A stretch of DNA of 64,000 nt from Camarhynchus parvulus (Eukaryota; Chordata; Aves; Passeriformes; Thraupidae): positions 74,649,689-74,713,688 of the forward strand of contig NC_044571.1 of assembly GCF_901933205.1 (NCBI RefSeq), given 5' to 3'. The notes beneath the pieces were generated by a model, which worked only from the letters and a program-made list of their open reading frames with translations, ran no database searches and was not told the DNA's origin. The position numbers were made by a program, and so were the translations under genes. Below, piece by piece: positions 23,159-37,606 of the stretch. Every line of letters begins with the position of its first letter. Position 1 is the stretch's first letter.

Positions 23159-23892
23159 GATTTAAATATTTCTGCTGAAAAAAGAAAAAAAAAGAAAAAA
23201 ATTAAAAAGGTATTCATAACCATAAAGAACTAGTTTATACCTTGATCTGGCCTATCTAGGCCAGACACAAAATTGTGACCTCCCAAACCAAACTTTTTGT
23301 ACACCAAAGGCTCTAAATGCAGTGAAGTATTTTCTCATTCTTCACTTTTTAGTCTTTTGTGGCATTCCACATGTCTATGCCATATTTCTTCCTACGCACA
23401 TAATTATGTCTCATAGTTGTTTTACCATCCTCCCTACAGATGTACTTGTAATATACATCAATTTTAAGATCAAGAGAGTAACAGAATATAAAAAAAAAAA
23501 GAAATGCACCATTCAATCTATTGACTTGAGAGAAGATGTCATCTTTTCCAAAAGACCCCTTTCTGGTCTGTTTGGGTATGCCACATTTAAAGGGTTAAAG
23601 GCCTCTGCATACAAGCTGGGAAAGCAGAAATACGTAGCTCCATGCTGGAAGGAGATAAGGGAGACTGTGAAATGCTAGACAAGAGAGAAAGAAATTTTAG
23701 CTGTGAGTAGGTCACCCTTCTTTCATACAGAAATGGTTATTATTAATTTTCTGCAGCTTACATTTCCCTCTCAGTACAATATTTATCTCTACAGGTTACT
23801 GTTGTATAATAGTAAATTCTTAATGTTTGCTTTTCTATTAGGTCACAAAGTGCCAGATAGCTTTACAGCATGTCCAAATAACTCAGTATCTC

Positions 23893-23912
23893 AAAAAAAA
23901 AAAAAAAAAAAA
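23893..23912. repeat. A20 homopolymer
   Basis: Twenty consecutive A follow CTCAGTATCTC on the plus strand. Such a run can mark the 3' end of a retroposed RNA, but no recognisable element lies upstream and no target duplication was found. Confidence 0.85.
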
Positions 23913-25859
23913 GTAGCAGCTATTAATATATGTGGCCCTCAAGGCTAACATAGGAAAACTGGAGCCTTTATTATTTTTTTTCATTAATTTCTAAATTGTG
24001 GGTTTGCTGAGGTACAAGTGGAGGATGGTGTAAATTTTTAAACAGTGCCACTCTCAGCAGTTCCACAGACTTCTGTAAATACAGCTCGTCTCAGAGGACT
24101 GTAGTATTTGAACAGTGTTCTCCACTGGAACAGTACTAAAGAACTTTCTATTAATTTGTGAAGCTTAGGGGTGTTCAGTATCTGTCACACCTTCTACAAG
24201 AAATCCAGAAGCAAGCCTAGCATCAGACATCTGTCACACTGGGGATAATCGGATGGAGTTGTACCTGAAATTAAAAAACTATATCTAAGCAGTTTTGGCT
24301 TCTCCACCCAGCTCCACCCCCTTAGCCCCACCTTCTGTCCATGAAAGAGAGAAAAAAGTTAATTATTTTTATGTTTCTTAAGCTGAGCAACACAGAACTA
24401 ATTGGAGAAAACTATCTGAACACTGTTACAGGCTGGAAACCAACAAGCTTTTTTTAGTAGTGCAGTGCATTATGGATTCCAAGTCCTGTTGACTGCATTG
24501 CTGAGCTCATTCCACTGCTCCTTTAGGTAGGGAGTGGGGAACAGCTTGGTCTGAAAAACTCTTATGTGAAAATCACCTTGAAAATCCTCTGTGTTACACT
24601 TTTTAGCAAGTACAGATGTATGTGATACTAGCATTCTTCACATCTTACACAGAGCATGAATTTAGATTATGGACAATACATCTGAGTGCTCAGTTTATCC
24701 CTTGCACTCAGAGGCAGTAGCAAGGACTGCAAAATTCATGTAGAAGGATAAATTTCATTTGGCTACAAATTTGTTCTGTTGCAGAAATTCCTCATATCTT
24801 TTTCATATAGCAGAATATACATGCTAAGAGCTGTGATAATGTTTTACAGGAGGAAAAAAAACAAATAAAGAGGAGGAGAATGAAGGTAGAAGTAGGTCTG
24901 TGATGTGTGATAAGGACAGGGAAGGGACAGAGCAAATCTAATAAATCTCAATATAAAGTGAATGGCTGGTCAACATTTTTTTTTGCAGTGGTGATCCTGC
25001 CTGCATGCTGTGAGAAATAAGACAGTAGAAATGGAATAAAATTCAACTGATTTCCAGATTGTCTTGAGAACAGATAATTTTTAAATAAATAGCTTTAAGT
25101 CACAAATCTGGTATAAGGATTTGGGACATTAGTAAAATCAGAAAGTGGGAGAGGGGGAGTTGAAGGGTGCAGGAGAAAAATATTGTGTGGTAAGTAAATA
25201 CATGTTAAGATTGTGGAATAGGTAGTGGACTGATGTGGACAACTAGAAGCTTTGAAGGAAAAAAATGAGAAAAACATGAAATGGGATAATAAAAAACAGG
25301 TTTCAGAAAAAAAAAAGAGATTAGGCTGGACTGACACGATATCTTTCAAAAGATAATTGGGTTTTGTAACAAAGAGATCTTAAAAGATCTAATCGATCTG
25401 GATCATTACATAATTCACTTTTTAATAAAGCTCACAATTATTCCATATGGAGATTGGCTAGGGAAAATTGAGGTAGATATAAAGGGCTTAAAGTGAGTAC
25501 AGCTAACAGGAAAAACAGAAATGGGTAATGCTGAATCCAAAACTCTTCAGTTTAAGTGTTAAGAGTGAAATTATTAAAGTTTCATTTTCAAGATGCGCAT
25601 CTTTTGTTGTTGTGATTAATAAACTTCACTCAAAAAGTAGAAATATTCTAATGAGATGTGTTAAATTGAAAATGGCAGGTCCTGTTAATGTGGAGTAGTT
25701 AAAGGATGTTACTCAGAGATACTTGGCATTAGGATTGATGTAACGTAAATAGAATCGCATATAAAATTGTAAAGTACAAAGGACGGTAATTATTAAAGGC
25801 TAATAAATGCAGTAAAACAAATCCCTTGTAATAATCTTAATGCTTATCAATGGGGTGCC
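23913..25859. other. AT-rich unique sequence, nothing recognised
   Basis: No repeat or gene was found by eye. The last few hundred bases may already contain highly eroded CR1 sequence leading into the relic that starts near 25860, but the similarity is too faint to call. Confidence 0.4.
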
Positions 25860-26640
25860 ATGGAAAGGAAGTGTATCTGAGTGCATTCATCAATCACAGG
25901 ATAATTTGTGTGCTGCCATTGTGAAGTGATGGTGAAAAAAGCTAGTAAAAGACTGGGGTATGTCAGGGGAGACATTTCCAGTGGAGGGAGAGAGAATATT
26001 AATGCGACTGTGGCAGGCTTGGATGAGACCTGATCTGGAATATTGTTCAATTCCTCATTCATAGGCAGGAGAAATGAATTTAAAAAAGTGCAAGAAACAG
26101 GCTGTTATGATTCTCAGGGGAAGGAAGAGTCTATTTCATGAAAGGACATTGAAAGAGCTTAGAATTTTAGCAGAACAAAAGCAGAGCAGGGATAAGATTG
26201 CTGTCTTTAAATACATCAGGATGGTAAAGCCAGGGACAGGAAGGAAGTGTTTAGGTTGAAGAATAGTATTGGCTCAGGAACAAGTGGGAACAAACTGTCC
26301 ATGAATAAATTTAAACTGGAAAGGAAATGAGGGCAAAATGCTCTGGTGTTCAATAATGCAACTTTTGGAAATTGTTTATATTACATTATGGTTTTTACAT
26401 TTATTATTTTACAGCATAGCACAGCACAGCATGATAAGATTGCCTTCTATAAGACTGTCACAGGAATTTTACTCCAGTTCTCTGTTTCTTATTTTGTGTG
26501 AATGTGTAAATGCCTGCAAGTATAAATATTTAATTTGCAGTAAAACTGGAGGTCATCTGGGATTATTTAAACAGAGATGCAAAAGGCAGGCCAACTCTGC
26601 ATTTACACAATAGTTGGAGTCAGGGATTTTGAGGAGTAGA
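25860..26640 (+). mobile_element. Ancient CR1/L3-like LINE relic, plus strand
   Basis: The plus strand keeps a degraded C-terminal ORF2 region of an old CR1-type LINE. AGACCTGATCTGGAATATTG (about 26026) corresponds to the 'vRPhLEYcvQ' block, a decayed KRAARMIRG-type block follows (about 26080-26120), and DKIAVFKYI (about 26189-26217) matches the CR1 'L-i-vyKYlkG' stretch. The 3' UTR part (about 26230-26340, then 26540-26635) is recognisable only loosely and is interrupted by unrelated sequence around 26340-26540. Divergence is far higher than in the minus-strand CR1 copies, so this insertion is probably much older. Confidence 0.7.
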
Positions 26641-29600
26641 TACACTTACTACCCTGAAATAACGTAAATGATGCTTTAGAAAAGGTATATCTAAGCATTA
26701 TACCTATAATATTTAGATAAAATTGTGAATTAAATTGTTCAAATTCTGTTCCTAAGCTTAAACCAATTTTGTTGACTTAGCCAAAGAACAGAATAATAGA
26801 TTAAAACTGATAACAAGTAAGGCTAGAAATATACATTTATAGTTCCATAATTTGAGTTTTATTCTATAAAGAAAATAAAAAACTCTCTGTCTCTGATCAG
26901 TTGGGGTTTGTGTTGTTTTTCTTGGTTTGTGGTTTGGTTTTTTCCTCTGTAAGATTAACTTTTTATGAGTAATGTTAATGGTTATGAGGATTTTTGAGGG
27001 GGAAGATGGTAAAGGAATCTGGTATTCTAGTCTAGAAATGATAAAACCTACCTAGAATATAGTCCATGGTCAGTTTTGGAGGTCAAGTACCTCAGAGAAT
27101 TTTGTCATGATATTAAGCACTCTCAAAAGAATGCCCAGAGTATGGAATTGAGATAAGGAGAGTGTGAATTATAGGGGTCTTAATGTGGAAACCTTAGAAG
27201 ATAGGGCACCAAAGTAAGTGATGGAGGAAAAACCTCTGCAAAGCTTTCAGAGGCTCAGATGCTGGTTTTGTATACGCTGTTTGAAAAGGTTTGAGGTGAA
27301 GGTGAAGTGCTGAGGGAAGTTCTTCGCATTTGCAGTGAAAAAGCAGTGACGTTCACAAGAATATATGTTCAGAGATGGGTCAATTTTTTTAGTGTTTTGT
27401 AGTGTAACAGGAGTTGATTTTTTGAGAAAATGTCCCAGAAAGATTGGCTTGTTTTGTCCTCCTATTAAAGAAAAAAAAATTTTGTGATGCTTACCTGCTT
27501 TAACACAGTACTGTTCATTGAACATGTGTGTTACACAGAAAGAGCATCCTCAAGAGGGTTCAGCATCAAACAGTTGCACAGTCTACCACCTGGTGAGCTG
27601 ACCTGCTTTCTGTGAGTGCTGTTGCTCAGAAACACAGCAGAAATGCAGATCATTGTTTGCGTTCTTCTTTCTCTGCCCTTGAATTGGCTTTTAGTCTCCT
27701 TTTATTTATTCATGTCTCCATTCCTCACTGTTTTGCTATATATTCAAACAATATATTCATTTGTCTTTTCAAAATGATCATACCTCAGTTTACAATTTTA
27801 AACAAGAACAGCTTACTTTGCCACTAGTTTTTTATATCTTTAGCTTTTGTCACATATAGTAATTAATTCTTTGTTTCTGTGAAAGGCAGATAAAATTTAT
27901 AGTTTTCTGAGAGTGTTATTTTTCTGAGTATTTTCTTTAACATGTTTTTAGTGCTCTCAGCCTGCCAAAACTACTATCAGTAATGGATGGAAAAGCTACA
28001 ATTATGGTTCTTAGAAAAAAAAAATTAGGACATGTCATGGCGTTCTATTCATTTAAAGCGATATTGGTCAATTCACAATTTACTGCAAAATTTTTTGCAT
28101 GAATACAAGTTGAGACACTTTTTATGTGCATTCATTGGCAACCAGACAAGATAATCTCAAAGAGCTTTTCAACCAAGCCTTAGTTTTACCTTTTCGGTCA
28201 CTTGTATTTGTAGATGTACGTCAGTGAGAAGAAGGGATGGGATATGGGCACTTCAGTACAGATACACCCAGGATTTTTACCGTGTGCCAGCCTGCTTGTG
28301 GTTCATGCTACAATCATCATTTTGTTGAGGGTCAGAATAGAATTCTAGCAGTCTCGTTTTGGAAGTTTCATTGATAATTTCATGTTAAAAGAAAACCACC
28401 ACATTTTTGGGTTTGTCTTGTTTGCTTTTAAAATGTCTAACACAGTGTGGTTTCAATGCCATTGGTCATGCATTGCTTTCTTCCTGAGAAAACTCATAAG
28501 TGAAAAGTGAAATAATCCTCAAAGTACAACTCAAATGTGAATCAGTGTGGTAGTTTTCTTATATAAGTCTGCCAATAGTTTATATTAAAAGTAGGAAAGT
28601 CATGACCTTCAATGACATGGCAAATGAGAAATTTCCAACAGCTGCCCTTTCAGTACTGCATTGACTGAATATTTCACTGCTGCTGAGCTACAAAGCAGAT
28701 CTGCTATTATGGGGTGTACCATAGGGACCAAGTGCAGGTACCACTTGTCAAATTATTTGGAAACTGAAATAAGGCAGTTTGTTTTCAGAATTGCAAGTCT
28801 GTCTCTGCTATCGTCTCTTTGTGATCAAAGAAATCTTCCAGGCATGGGTGGCAGAGACAGTGATAGTTCTCAAAATTAGTTTAATTTGAATCTCTGAAGG
28901 GAAAGGTAATGACCTGCTCTATACAGGAAGTCTGTCTAGGTTACCTACTTCTTTCTGTGGTATCTAATTTGCATGGAGGTAAGAAACTCCCCATGTCTCA
29001 TTGTCTCCTCTGATTCTAAAGGGAACAGGATGTCCCAATTCCTTCTCACCCAGTATTGTATTATCTTGAATTAGAAAGATAGGAGCAGAGAAGGAGAAAT
29101 TGTCATGACAGTAGCTGAATTCAATGTGAAAATAACTCAAGAAATTGTACTGAAGCAATGTATTTATGGACCAGATATTTAGATAGATGTCTCTTCATAA
29201 CAGTTTTTATTTATTCTCTGAAATGTCCTAACCATCGTAATATAGGGGGAAAAAGAGTAATTTTGAAGTTTGATAAATTTTTAACTCATATAATCACAGA
29301 AATTTTTCTTAATTTTCTTTTTATTTTCTGAATTATTTTTTACACACAATAGTTAATACGCATTTGTACGATACATTAGTGGCCCCATTACCTTGGCAAA
29401 ATTCATTGGTTTTAAATTAACCTGAATGTAGAAGGCAGAATTCCATGTGGGAAAATTAATATAATGTTAATGTCTCTGGAAGTTGTAAAGCACTCAGAAA
29501 ACTCCCAAAAAAATCATATGAAACATACATTTTTTTTCTAGAGGGTTTGTTTTCCCTTCTGGTTCATTAATCAGAACTCCCATTTCTTTAATAGTTTACA

Positions 29601-31437
29601 GGCCTGTTTCTGCATTTTGCCACTGGGCTGCCTGAAGAAGTTATAGGACAATGCTTGCTCCTTTTGACATTGATTTGTTAGAAAAACTTCTTTGTGTAGA
29701 GAAATGGGAAGTCGTATTCTCCTTTAAACAGCAATGTGACCATTTCATAGGAAACCACATAAATTTCTTCATGTTCAATTTTTACTGTAGTTCTTTCACC
29801 AAACTATTGCCCAAGGTGGGATTCATTTAATCTGCTTCTAGATTTCCACAGATTAGATGTTTAGGATGCATCTGAACTAGGCAACTTTTGCTCCCTTCTA
29901 GTACTGGAGAGAAACAGGCGTTTTAAGGGCTGTTCATGTGACCTAATTTAGTTGTTTGCTTTTGGATGAGATGAATCAGAATACACATTTCATCAGGCTG
30001 AGTCACCACTGTTTCAAATATAGTGTACTTGGACTGTTCAGAGCTCTCCTGTGTGGCTCCTGGGAGCCCATAAGTGTTTGCTTTCCCTGGGATAGTGCTG
30101 GTCACCGCGTTGTCTCTTCAGTGCTGGGGATAAGCTCCACGGGCACCAGATGCAGCTGTGCCATTGGATACTATTCAGGGTAGGGAATAGCATGGTACAG
30201 AATGGGGAACATTGCTCTGTTCTTGGTAGTCCTGAATTTCTATCTTTAGCATAAAAGCAAGCAAACTTGCCAAGGAGGTAAAAAATATCATTGATGCTGA
30301 GGTGAAACTTGTAATAAATAAATAAAATCACTCTTTCCAACTTTTGGACTCCCATGATTTCCAAAAAATAATTTAGGGATGAAGATATTTAATCTGTTTC
30401 ATCTAATTTATGCCATCATTGTATTCCATCCATAGTTCTTGGGTGTTTCATAAATGCTCTCAGCACAGATAATACAAATGTGCTCTGTCGGCATACTTTG
30501 AAAGGGCATACAAGTGAAACTGGTGAACTGACATAGCAGTTCTCAGATAAAAGAAGGGAAAGACTTCTTCCCCCACCTCCTCCATCCATCCCTGATCTAT
30601 CTATGTACTTACTCCCTTGGCATACCTGGGCAGTCTTGATCATATTTTTATCTGTGAGAAAATACAGCTCATCAATACAAGGGAAATGTCTGTCTGGTTT
30701 GCTTTTTCTGCTGGATTAGGGAATGGAATTTGTACACTGAGGGGCAGCATGAGCACCAGAGCTGGCTCAGAGCATTGGCCTTTCAGAAGCATCAAGCTAT
30801 TAGACTGGTTAAATCTGTCTTGTCTGACTGCATCCTGCATCACATCAAGCACCACATGGTAAAACACTCTTCTATACTGTGAAAAATACTTTCTCTGTTT
30901 CTTTACCTCTATCCATCTTTACTTCTGTGATGCTGGCAAAGAGCTCTGTATGATCTGACTGAACTTCTGACTTTCTTTTCACAGTCCACTTGTGATGATG
31001 CAGAGCAAGAAGTAACTCTGGCAATGCTTACAATATGGATTGGTTATTCTGATGCTTTTAGCTTTTTATGCCTGTTATATTTGGGCCAAAATTTTAAAAT
31101 GCAGCATAAATTTTGGGGTCTCAAATTGTCATAAGTCTGGCACTGAGAAATCAAGACTGCTTTTTTTTAAAGTATTAGTAGAAAAATACATCACCTATGC
31201 CTACTCTGGGGTGGGGGAAAGAAGGTAAAAAAATAATAATGAAATTGAAGGAAGGATGGCTGCATTTCATTTGCATGTAAGTAAGTGAGCTTGAAGTCAC
31301 AAACATCTGCAGAAGATCACCATTGCTGAAAATTTGATCTTGGGCTTATCAAAGTAGTTTACCAAAAATAGGATCACAGAAAGCACTTTTATAAACTATT
31401 TTCATGCTCAATGAAATCTACAGCAGTAAATTAACTG
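26641..31437. other. AT-rich unique sequence, nothing recognised
   Basis: A short T/G-rich tract lies at about 26902-26946. No transposable element or convincing exon was seen on either strand. Confidence 0.4.
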
Positions 31438-31872
31438 TTGCAAGAAATGTGTGAAAAAAAAATGGGACATATTGTGCTTGGAAAGAGGGATTTCAACTCG
31501 CTGTCAGAAGAGATAGCAGACATGGAAACAATTTCTCAAAGTGTATCAGAAAGGGTCACAAAGACTAGGGAAGGATTTGAATCTGACAAGTTAATTTACA
31601 GTCTGGAAACTGTACCAAACACAAATTAGAAGCAGTGATTACTGCTATGAAACTAGCTTGCAGGCTGCCAAAGTTGCTGACTGTTAATGACCGGGTCTAA
31701 TCTGATGGACATATTTACTCAGAAGAATATTACTGAGATTTACCAGTTTGAGTACTGTGTCAACTCAGAAAAACTCTCACAGAGCTGTGAGATGGCCAAA
31801 AAAGCAATTCAGAGAATGAAAAATATGCTAAATGAACAGTCGTGGTCAATACACTATATTGTGACAGTGTAG
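31438..31872 (+). other. Two short same-frame plus-strand open segments, uncertain
   Basis: Open segments of 63 and 61 codons occur in the same plus-strand frame, separated by a stop-containing stretch (31630-31686) that is open in another frame. The predicted peptides are charged and helical (for example LSEEIADMETISQSVSERV). No splice sites of quality flank them and no family is recognised. They could be an old retroposed coding relic or chance in A-rich DNA. Confidence 0.15.
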
Positions 31873-34800
31873 AAATGTATAATTATATGGATAGTCATTC
31901 CCAGAATGGATGATTTATTTTTGCAAGTAAATTTGAGGATGGAGTGGATGTTTTACCTTACAGAGAAGAGTAACGGAACACTTAGAGCTGATATTTCAAG
32001 AGTTACTACTAAAAAGAAGGCTTATACACCTGAAAGAAGATGATAGCTGGCTTGAGTTTCAGAGCTGTGCTGGATAAGTAATTTTAAACTTAGAGAGTAT
32101 GAATGATGCTGAGTTCACAGCTCTTATTTTATAGTTATGTTTAAAAATTTAAGCCTAAAATGTCCTTCTCTCATGCAAATAACATGAGATCTTACTTTAG
32201 TGATGGGGTCTTACCTCAACACTCTTCCCAATTTCTTACATCTGAGGGAGATTTCCAATGCAGCATATGTATACATCTATGGAACAATAACAGTATTAAT
32301 GTAGTCCTCAGTTATAACCAAAGTTGTATCAAAAGTATAAACATTCCAAAATAAGTCTAGGAAGATTAAAATTAGGGTTATTTATCATAGTTGTTTTCAA
32401 ACTGGTCATGGACTACATTTGCTGTTTTAAACCAGGAGGAAGTGCAGAGTGAGGAGGATTTCTACCCCAGAGGCCCTTGGATAAGGTTGGGAGCAGAGAG
32501 GTGTTACAGCTCATGGTACCTCTGCTTACCAACCAGCTTAGCTCGGACCTTCCCATGTCTTCAGGGGCTTCCATTCATTTGAAAGATATGCTTTTCATAC
32601 TTTTTCACTTATTTGAAACTTCCCTGAAATTTGGAAGTGTTTGACTCTTCCCCAGCTTTGGGGCTCATAGACTCACCACCAGCCCTGCCACATTTTTATA
32701 TTCCTAGCTGAAGTGCCTAAGTTCCTGGACTCTTTGCACCTCTCCTGAGTGCTTACTTACTTTCCAGCAAGTAGACTGAAAGGAGAAATGTCTAGAGGTC
32801 TAAAATAGGTCAGATAAACCTCTCCTTAACATATGTATATATTTTACCTTTTCCCCCATTTTCTTTATTCATCTTGGAGTGACTCACTCTAACATCTGAC
32901 TTGTTGGTATGTAAAAATAGGAGAGACAAATCTCATCTTTTCTTTAAAAATGATTCTTGGATCGCAGGTGACTTCAGTACAAGATAATGACAGAGAACCT
33001 GTGAGGTGGTTCATGTGGTATGGCTTGATTCAGGACAAGCTAACAACTGACACCACACAGTGCAAATGTTCTTTTATCACCTTTGCCATTTTTCAGTGGC
33101 AATTTTTCATTTTTTAAAAGGGAATAATAGAATATCTATAACTCCTAAATTTCACTTAGACCTTCAAATTAAATTCACTAAATTAAAAAAAAAAATCAGT
33201 GCAATCTTTTATATTTAAAAGGTATTGATGATAAAAATCTTAGCTTTAGCGAAAAATGGATTTGTAAAGATATCTGCAATCCTTCTTAGCATAACGCAGT
33301 TTGGATATAGACATTAAAAGTATCTCTTCTTTCAGACATTATATGCAACATTTGCATTTTATTCATCTTAATCACATGATGTTATACAGTCAAAATAATT
33401 AAAAGGCTCTGGATGAGTGTAGAATAAATTACTACTCTTGAAAGGTCTGAGTAAGTGATGGATCATATAGGACACCTATAGTGCAACCATTTAAAAAGAT
33501 GGAAGAAATTTTTTAGGAATATGCTTTTCTGGTATAAGAAAAAAAATTATTTTCCTAGGAAGAGAAAACAGTATCAGCCTTTGAAATCAAATAATAACTG
33601 CCAAATCAGCACATGTCAAAAGACAAATTAGAATCAAATAAATTCTATGAACTTTTTTAGAATTCATGATCTAAAAAAAACTGTGCCTTGATTTAAAGTT
33701 GTGAATGGATTCTCTTCATTCTTCAGTGTGTTTTGACAGGTATTTTGTCTTCTCGTCTTTGCCAACTGATTTTTTAAAAGTATATATTTCAGGTTTTTTG
33801 TGTTCCTTCACTCTTCTGTGCTCAATTAAGAGCATATATTTGATATTTTCAGCATGCAGTCGTTTGGAAACTCAAGTTAGTGACATAATTTTCTGCAATT
33901 TCAACAAGACCTATGGACACATCACATTGTATATGTTTGGAACCTAATACTTCTATTATTTATAAAATTGATGTATCTGCTTCTTCAGTAGAGTATTTAT
34001 GACAAAAGGTCTAGACAGATATTTTTAGGACCTGATTTTGTAAACATTTACAAATTTCATTTTTTTTTTCATTTTCCTGTATATAATAAAGAAGTTTAAA
34101 CTTCTGGAAGAAACATACAGGAGACCAGTCTTGAACCAGCTTATGGAAACCAATGTTCTCAGGCCTAAACCAAATCTTTTATATAAAGTTTTCAGCAATC
34201 ACTTTTGATGCTGAATGCATGTGCAACAATCAACACCTGCTCCTGCATCACTTCTAAGAGGCTGTATTTATCTCTGTTTCCAAAACAGTTCCTCTTGATG
34301 ATTCCTCATATCTTTTTCTCTATTTTCCTTCTCTATGTGTGAAATGCATGAAAACCAGCAAAGCAGCTTCACTGATTGTGAGTGGGAGGTAGCCTCCATG
34401 GTAAGATCTTGGGCTATATAAACTAAGTAAATGACTATTGCTCTGAAGATCAAGAATTTGTCTGGTCACACAAGCTGCACAGTTGAACTACACACCAGCC
34501 AGCCAAAGTACTTCCCTGTAGTACTGTAAATATCAAGCTTATCCTGTTATTATAATCTCTAAAATGATCTTAACCTCAGCTTCTTCCTACCTTTTGCTAT
34601 ATTTAAAGCTGCATGCAACCTTCCTTATTTACACACTCTACTTGCCAGCCAAGCATATTAAAAAAAATTGATATATCCCTTTTTGGGAAAGGCTTGCTGC
34701 CACTCTCACAGATGAATGCACTTGTATAGAGAGGGAGAAGAAAGGATGTGATGGGAATCCACAACACCTGGTTCTAAGCCTTCCTTTCCCACTGTGCATT

Positions 34801-36461
34801 TCCCTGCCTGGAGCAGGATCAATATTATTGTATATTTACACAACAGTGCATCAAGGTCCTTGGAAAGGCTGTGTTTTGGATGATTAAATAACTGCAAAGT
34901 GAAATTCTCTTAGAAATATTTTTCGTTGAGCTGGAATTTAAACAGCCATAGTAACAGGAATTGTTCTGGCCAAATAATTTCAAATTTTTTTGTATTAAGA
35001 CAGCATGAAATGCACAATGATAACTTCATTATTCCTTCCCTCCAGTGTGTATATGTGACAGGCCAAAACCAGGATATTACTGTCTTAGAACAGATGATAG
35101 TAGAGATCTTAAATTTATGTGTTCCAAAGAGTAAAAACTCACTAGGTATTGCGTATGAAACCACTTTGTACTCCAACTGGGAAAGCTCTGTCTGCTGTTT
35201 TTGTTAAGCCCTGTGGATCCAAAGCTAGAAATAGATCCTAGAAATAGAGGGGGAAAATCTTTGGAGGTGTGAATTGTTTGCCTAGGTAGAAAGGACAAAA
35301 ACTATTTGATGCCATGAAGTGATTTGTTTGTTTATTCTCTGGATTTATTACATAAAAAGAATTCTTTAGGTTCTCTGAAGAGATTGCAGGGGAAAGCAGT
35401 GGGAGCTGAGGGATAACTATTTTGTATGGAGCTGAAGTGGTTCTAGAAGATGAGGTCAGGCTGACTGATTTACTGAGCTGGCTGACGGGTGTAGAAGCAG
35501 GACTACGGTTGAAATGCATCAGTTTAAGTATTTTTCTCAATCAACTATGGCACAATGAGAGGTAAATTAGGGAGCTGGTGAGCTACAGAGAGAAGGAGAG
35601 ATTTAGTGAGAGAGCAGGTGAAAAGAGGCCAGAGAGGGAGAATTTATTTCCATCATGAGAATATATTTTTCTGAAATAGACTTTGTTGTTATAAAAAACA
35701 TCTACTCATCCAGACAGAACAGTACTGTGGCTGCATCTACTTGCTCCTCTGGCTAAGACTGTGTATTTCTGAAAAAAATTGGTTTGATGTCAGAGTTAAT
35801 TGCTTTGGTGGAAGGAGCTAAAAAGCCCCCACAAAGAAAAACACTCTTGCATGGTTTAAAAACTGTAGATTTTACATGGATATTACTATTACCTTTGAAT
35901 CACTAAATGCCTCCTGTAGTTCCGTGGGTATTATTTCCTTCAATGACAGATGTGTGACGATGAGTCAAAGCATGCAAAGTTAGTTCTAGGAATGGAAAGC
36001 TTTGGAAAGTGCTAACTGTATGCAATTATTTCTTCTCTTTAGTGCTTCTTTGCATTTCTCTGACAATATTACCTGTGGGGGTATAGGGGCTCCTTACTGA
36101 CCTCATTTTTGGTGTCCATATCGCAATGCCAGTGTTTCCACCGAGCTCTGAAACGATTTTGCACGAGGTCAAAACTAAGGCTTTTAGGTGCGTGTTTTGC
36201 ATTCCCTCTATAATAAAATATGCATAGATAAATTATTATTTAGGTTCAAATGAGCTGCTGTTTAAAACATTAAACACAGAAACTGTGATGATGCTTATAA
36301 CACCTTGTAATTTTCATTGACATTTAACCTAAATTACAGTGACTGCTGCTTAGTCCAGGTGGATACTAAAGTGCAGCTGTTTTTTAAATATTATTACGTG
36401 AACCCTCCAGAGCTTGTTCTAATTTTTTGCCTTCCTTTCAAAACACTAGCTCCTTTGTTAC
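31873..36461. other. AT-rich unique sequence, nothing recognised
   Basis: No repeat family, RNA gene or supported exon was identified in these 4.6 kb. Confidence 0.4.
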
Positions 36462-36501
36462 AAAAACAACAACAACAACAAGAAAAAAAAAACAAAAAAG
36501 A
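36462..36501. repeat. A-rich / (AAC)n low-complexity tract
   Basis: Several CAA/AAC units run into long A runs interrupted by single G or C bases. Confidence 0.8.
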
Positions 36502-37601
36502 TAATAAGTTAATTGCTATTGTTCACATAACAGTTAGTTAAGAAGGATACATAGAACTATTCAGGTTTGAATTTCTTTCCCTATGAAATACTTCTGCAAT
36601 AGAATATGCTGTTGTTATTTTTAATTGACAGGTATAGTGTGCATGATTATGTATTTCAAGTACTTCTTGTAGTTTTTTGACCAAAAAAATTTATATTTGT
36701 CTCTTTAATTTCAAATCGCCCACTTTTCCCACTGACATATAAATCTTTGAGGGTATGTCAGGATTTTTTCTGTCAAAGATATGTTGCCTGTTTCCTTAGA
36801 TAAATCATTATATTCATTCTTTCTTTCATTTTATTTCTAGATTACTCAAATCCCTCCTGTTATCAAAAAGCCATAGAAAGGCACACCAACATTTCAATGA
36901 AAAACTTGGTGAGCTTGTGGAAAAAGTGCCTTTGATTTTAGTGGACTTTGAATTTCTATGATAAAGATATCCAGATCCTAGAAAGATATTAATTTTTTCA
37001 GTTTGGTTGTCAAAAGCAAATTACATGAAAATTCTTCATTTTTCCTTTTTATAAAATACTCTCTTGTTTTGACACATTTATTTTCTTCCCAACCATTGAT
37101 TCCAAAACCATCAGCAAACAGTATGGCTTAACATAAGGAATTAGTATTTGATACACTATGCTCCAGAAACTCTCAGCATCCAACAATACTATTCAAAGTG
37201 CGCTTAAGTTATGCATTGGAAAGATGATATGCTGCACATATGGTAAAGCTTTAACTCAGGTTCTTATGATGAAATATGAGTCTGTGTTCCTATATCTAGC
37301 TCTTATGCTTGGCTTTTTAAGCCTGTATTACCAAAAGAGCTACCTAGGATGGACCAAGGATAACAATTTCTATAAAAGGGTTTTTAAATATTTTTTTTAA
37401 ATTTTAACTCCTTTTTAAACAACTGATTTCAGAAATTCTAAGAACTGAAATACCATTTCTGATTACATACTCCTTTTATTTTTCTTGTTATTTTCAGCCA
37501 GAAAATATCTGAAAATATGGAGATCAAATGTTTTCACTTTCTCTCAACTTCATAGATATTTGGAAAATTTTATTCCAATTTATAAAAAATTCCTTTTGTA
37601 A

Positions 37602-37606
37602 CCTAG
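37602..37606. repeat. Target-site duplication, left copy (CCTAG)
   Basis: The five bases CCTAG immediately precede the TGTCATGG start of the solo LTR and are repeated exactly after its end. Confidence 0.85.

Noticed and set aside
23893..23912. A20 run as the tail of a processed pseudogene
   Set aside because: No recognisable mRNA-like sequence upstream and no flanking direct repeat.
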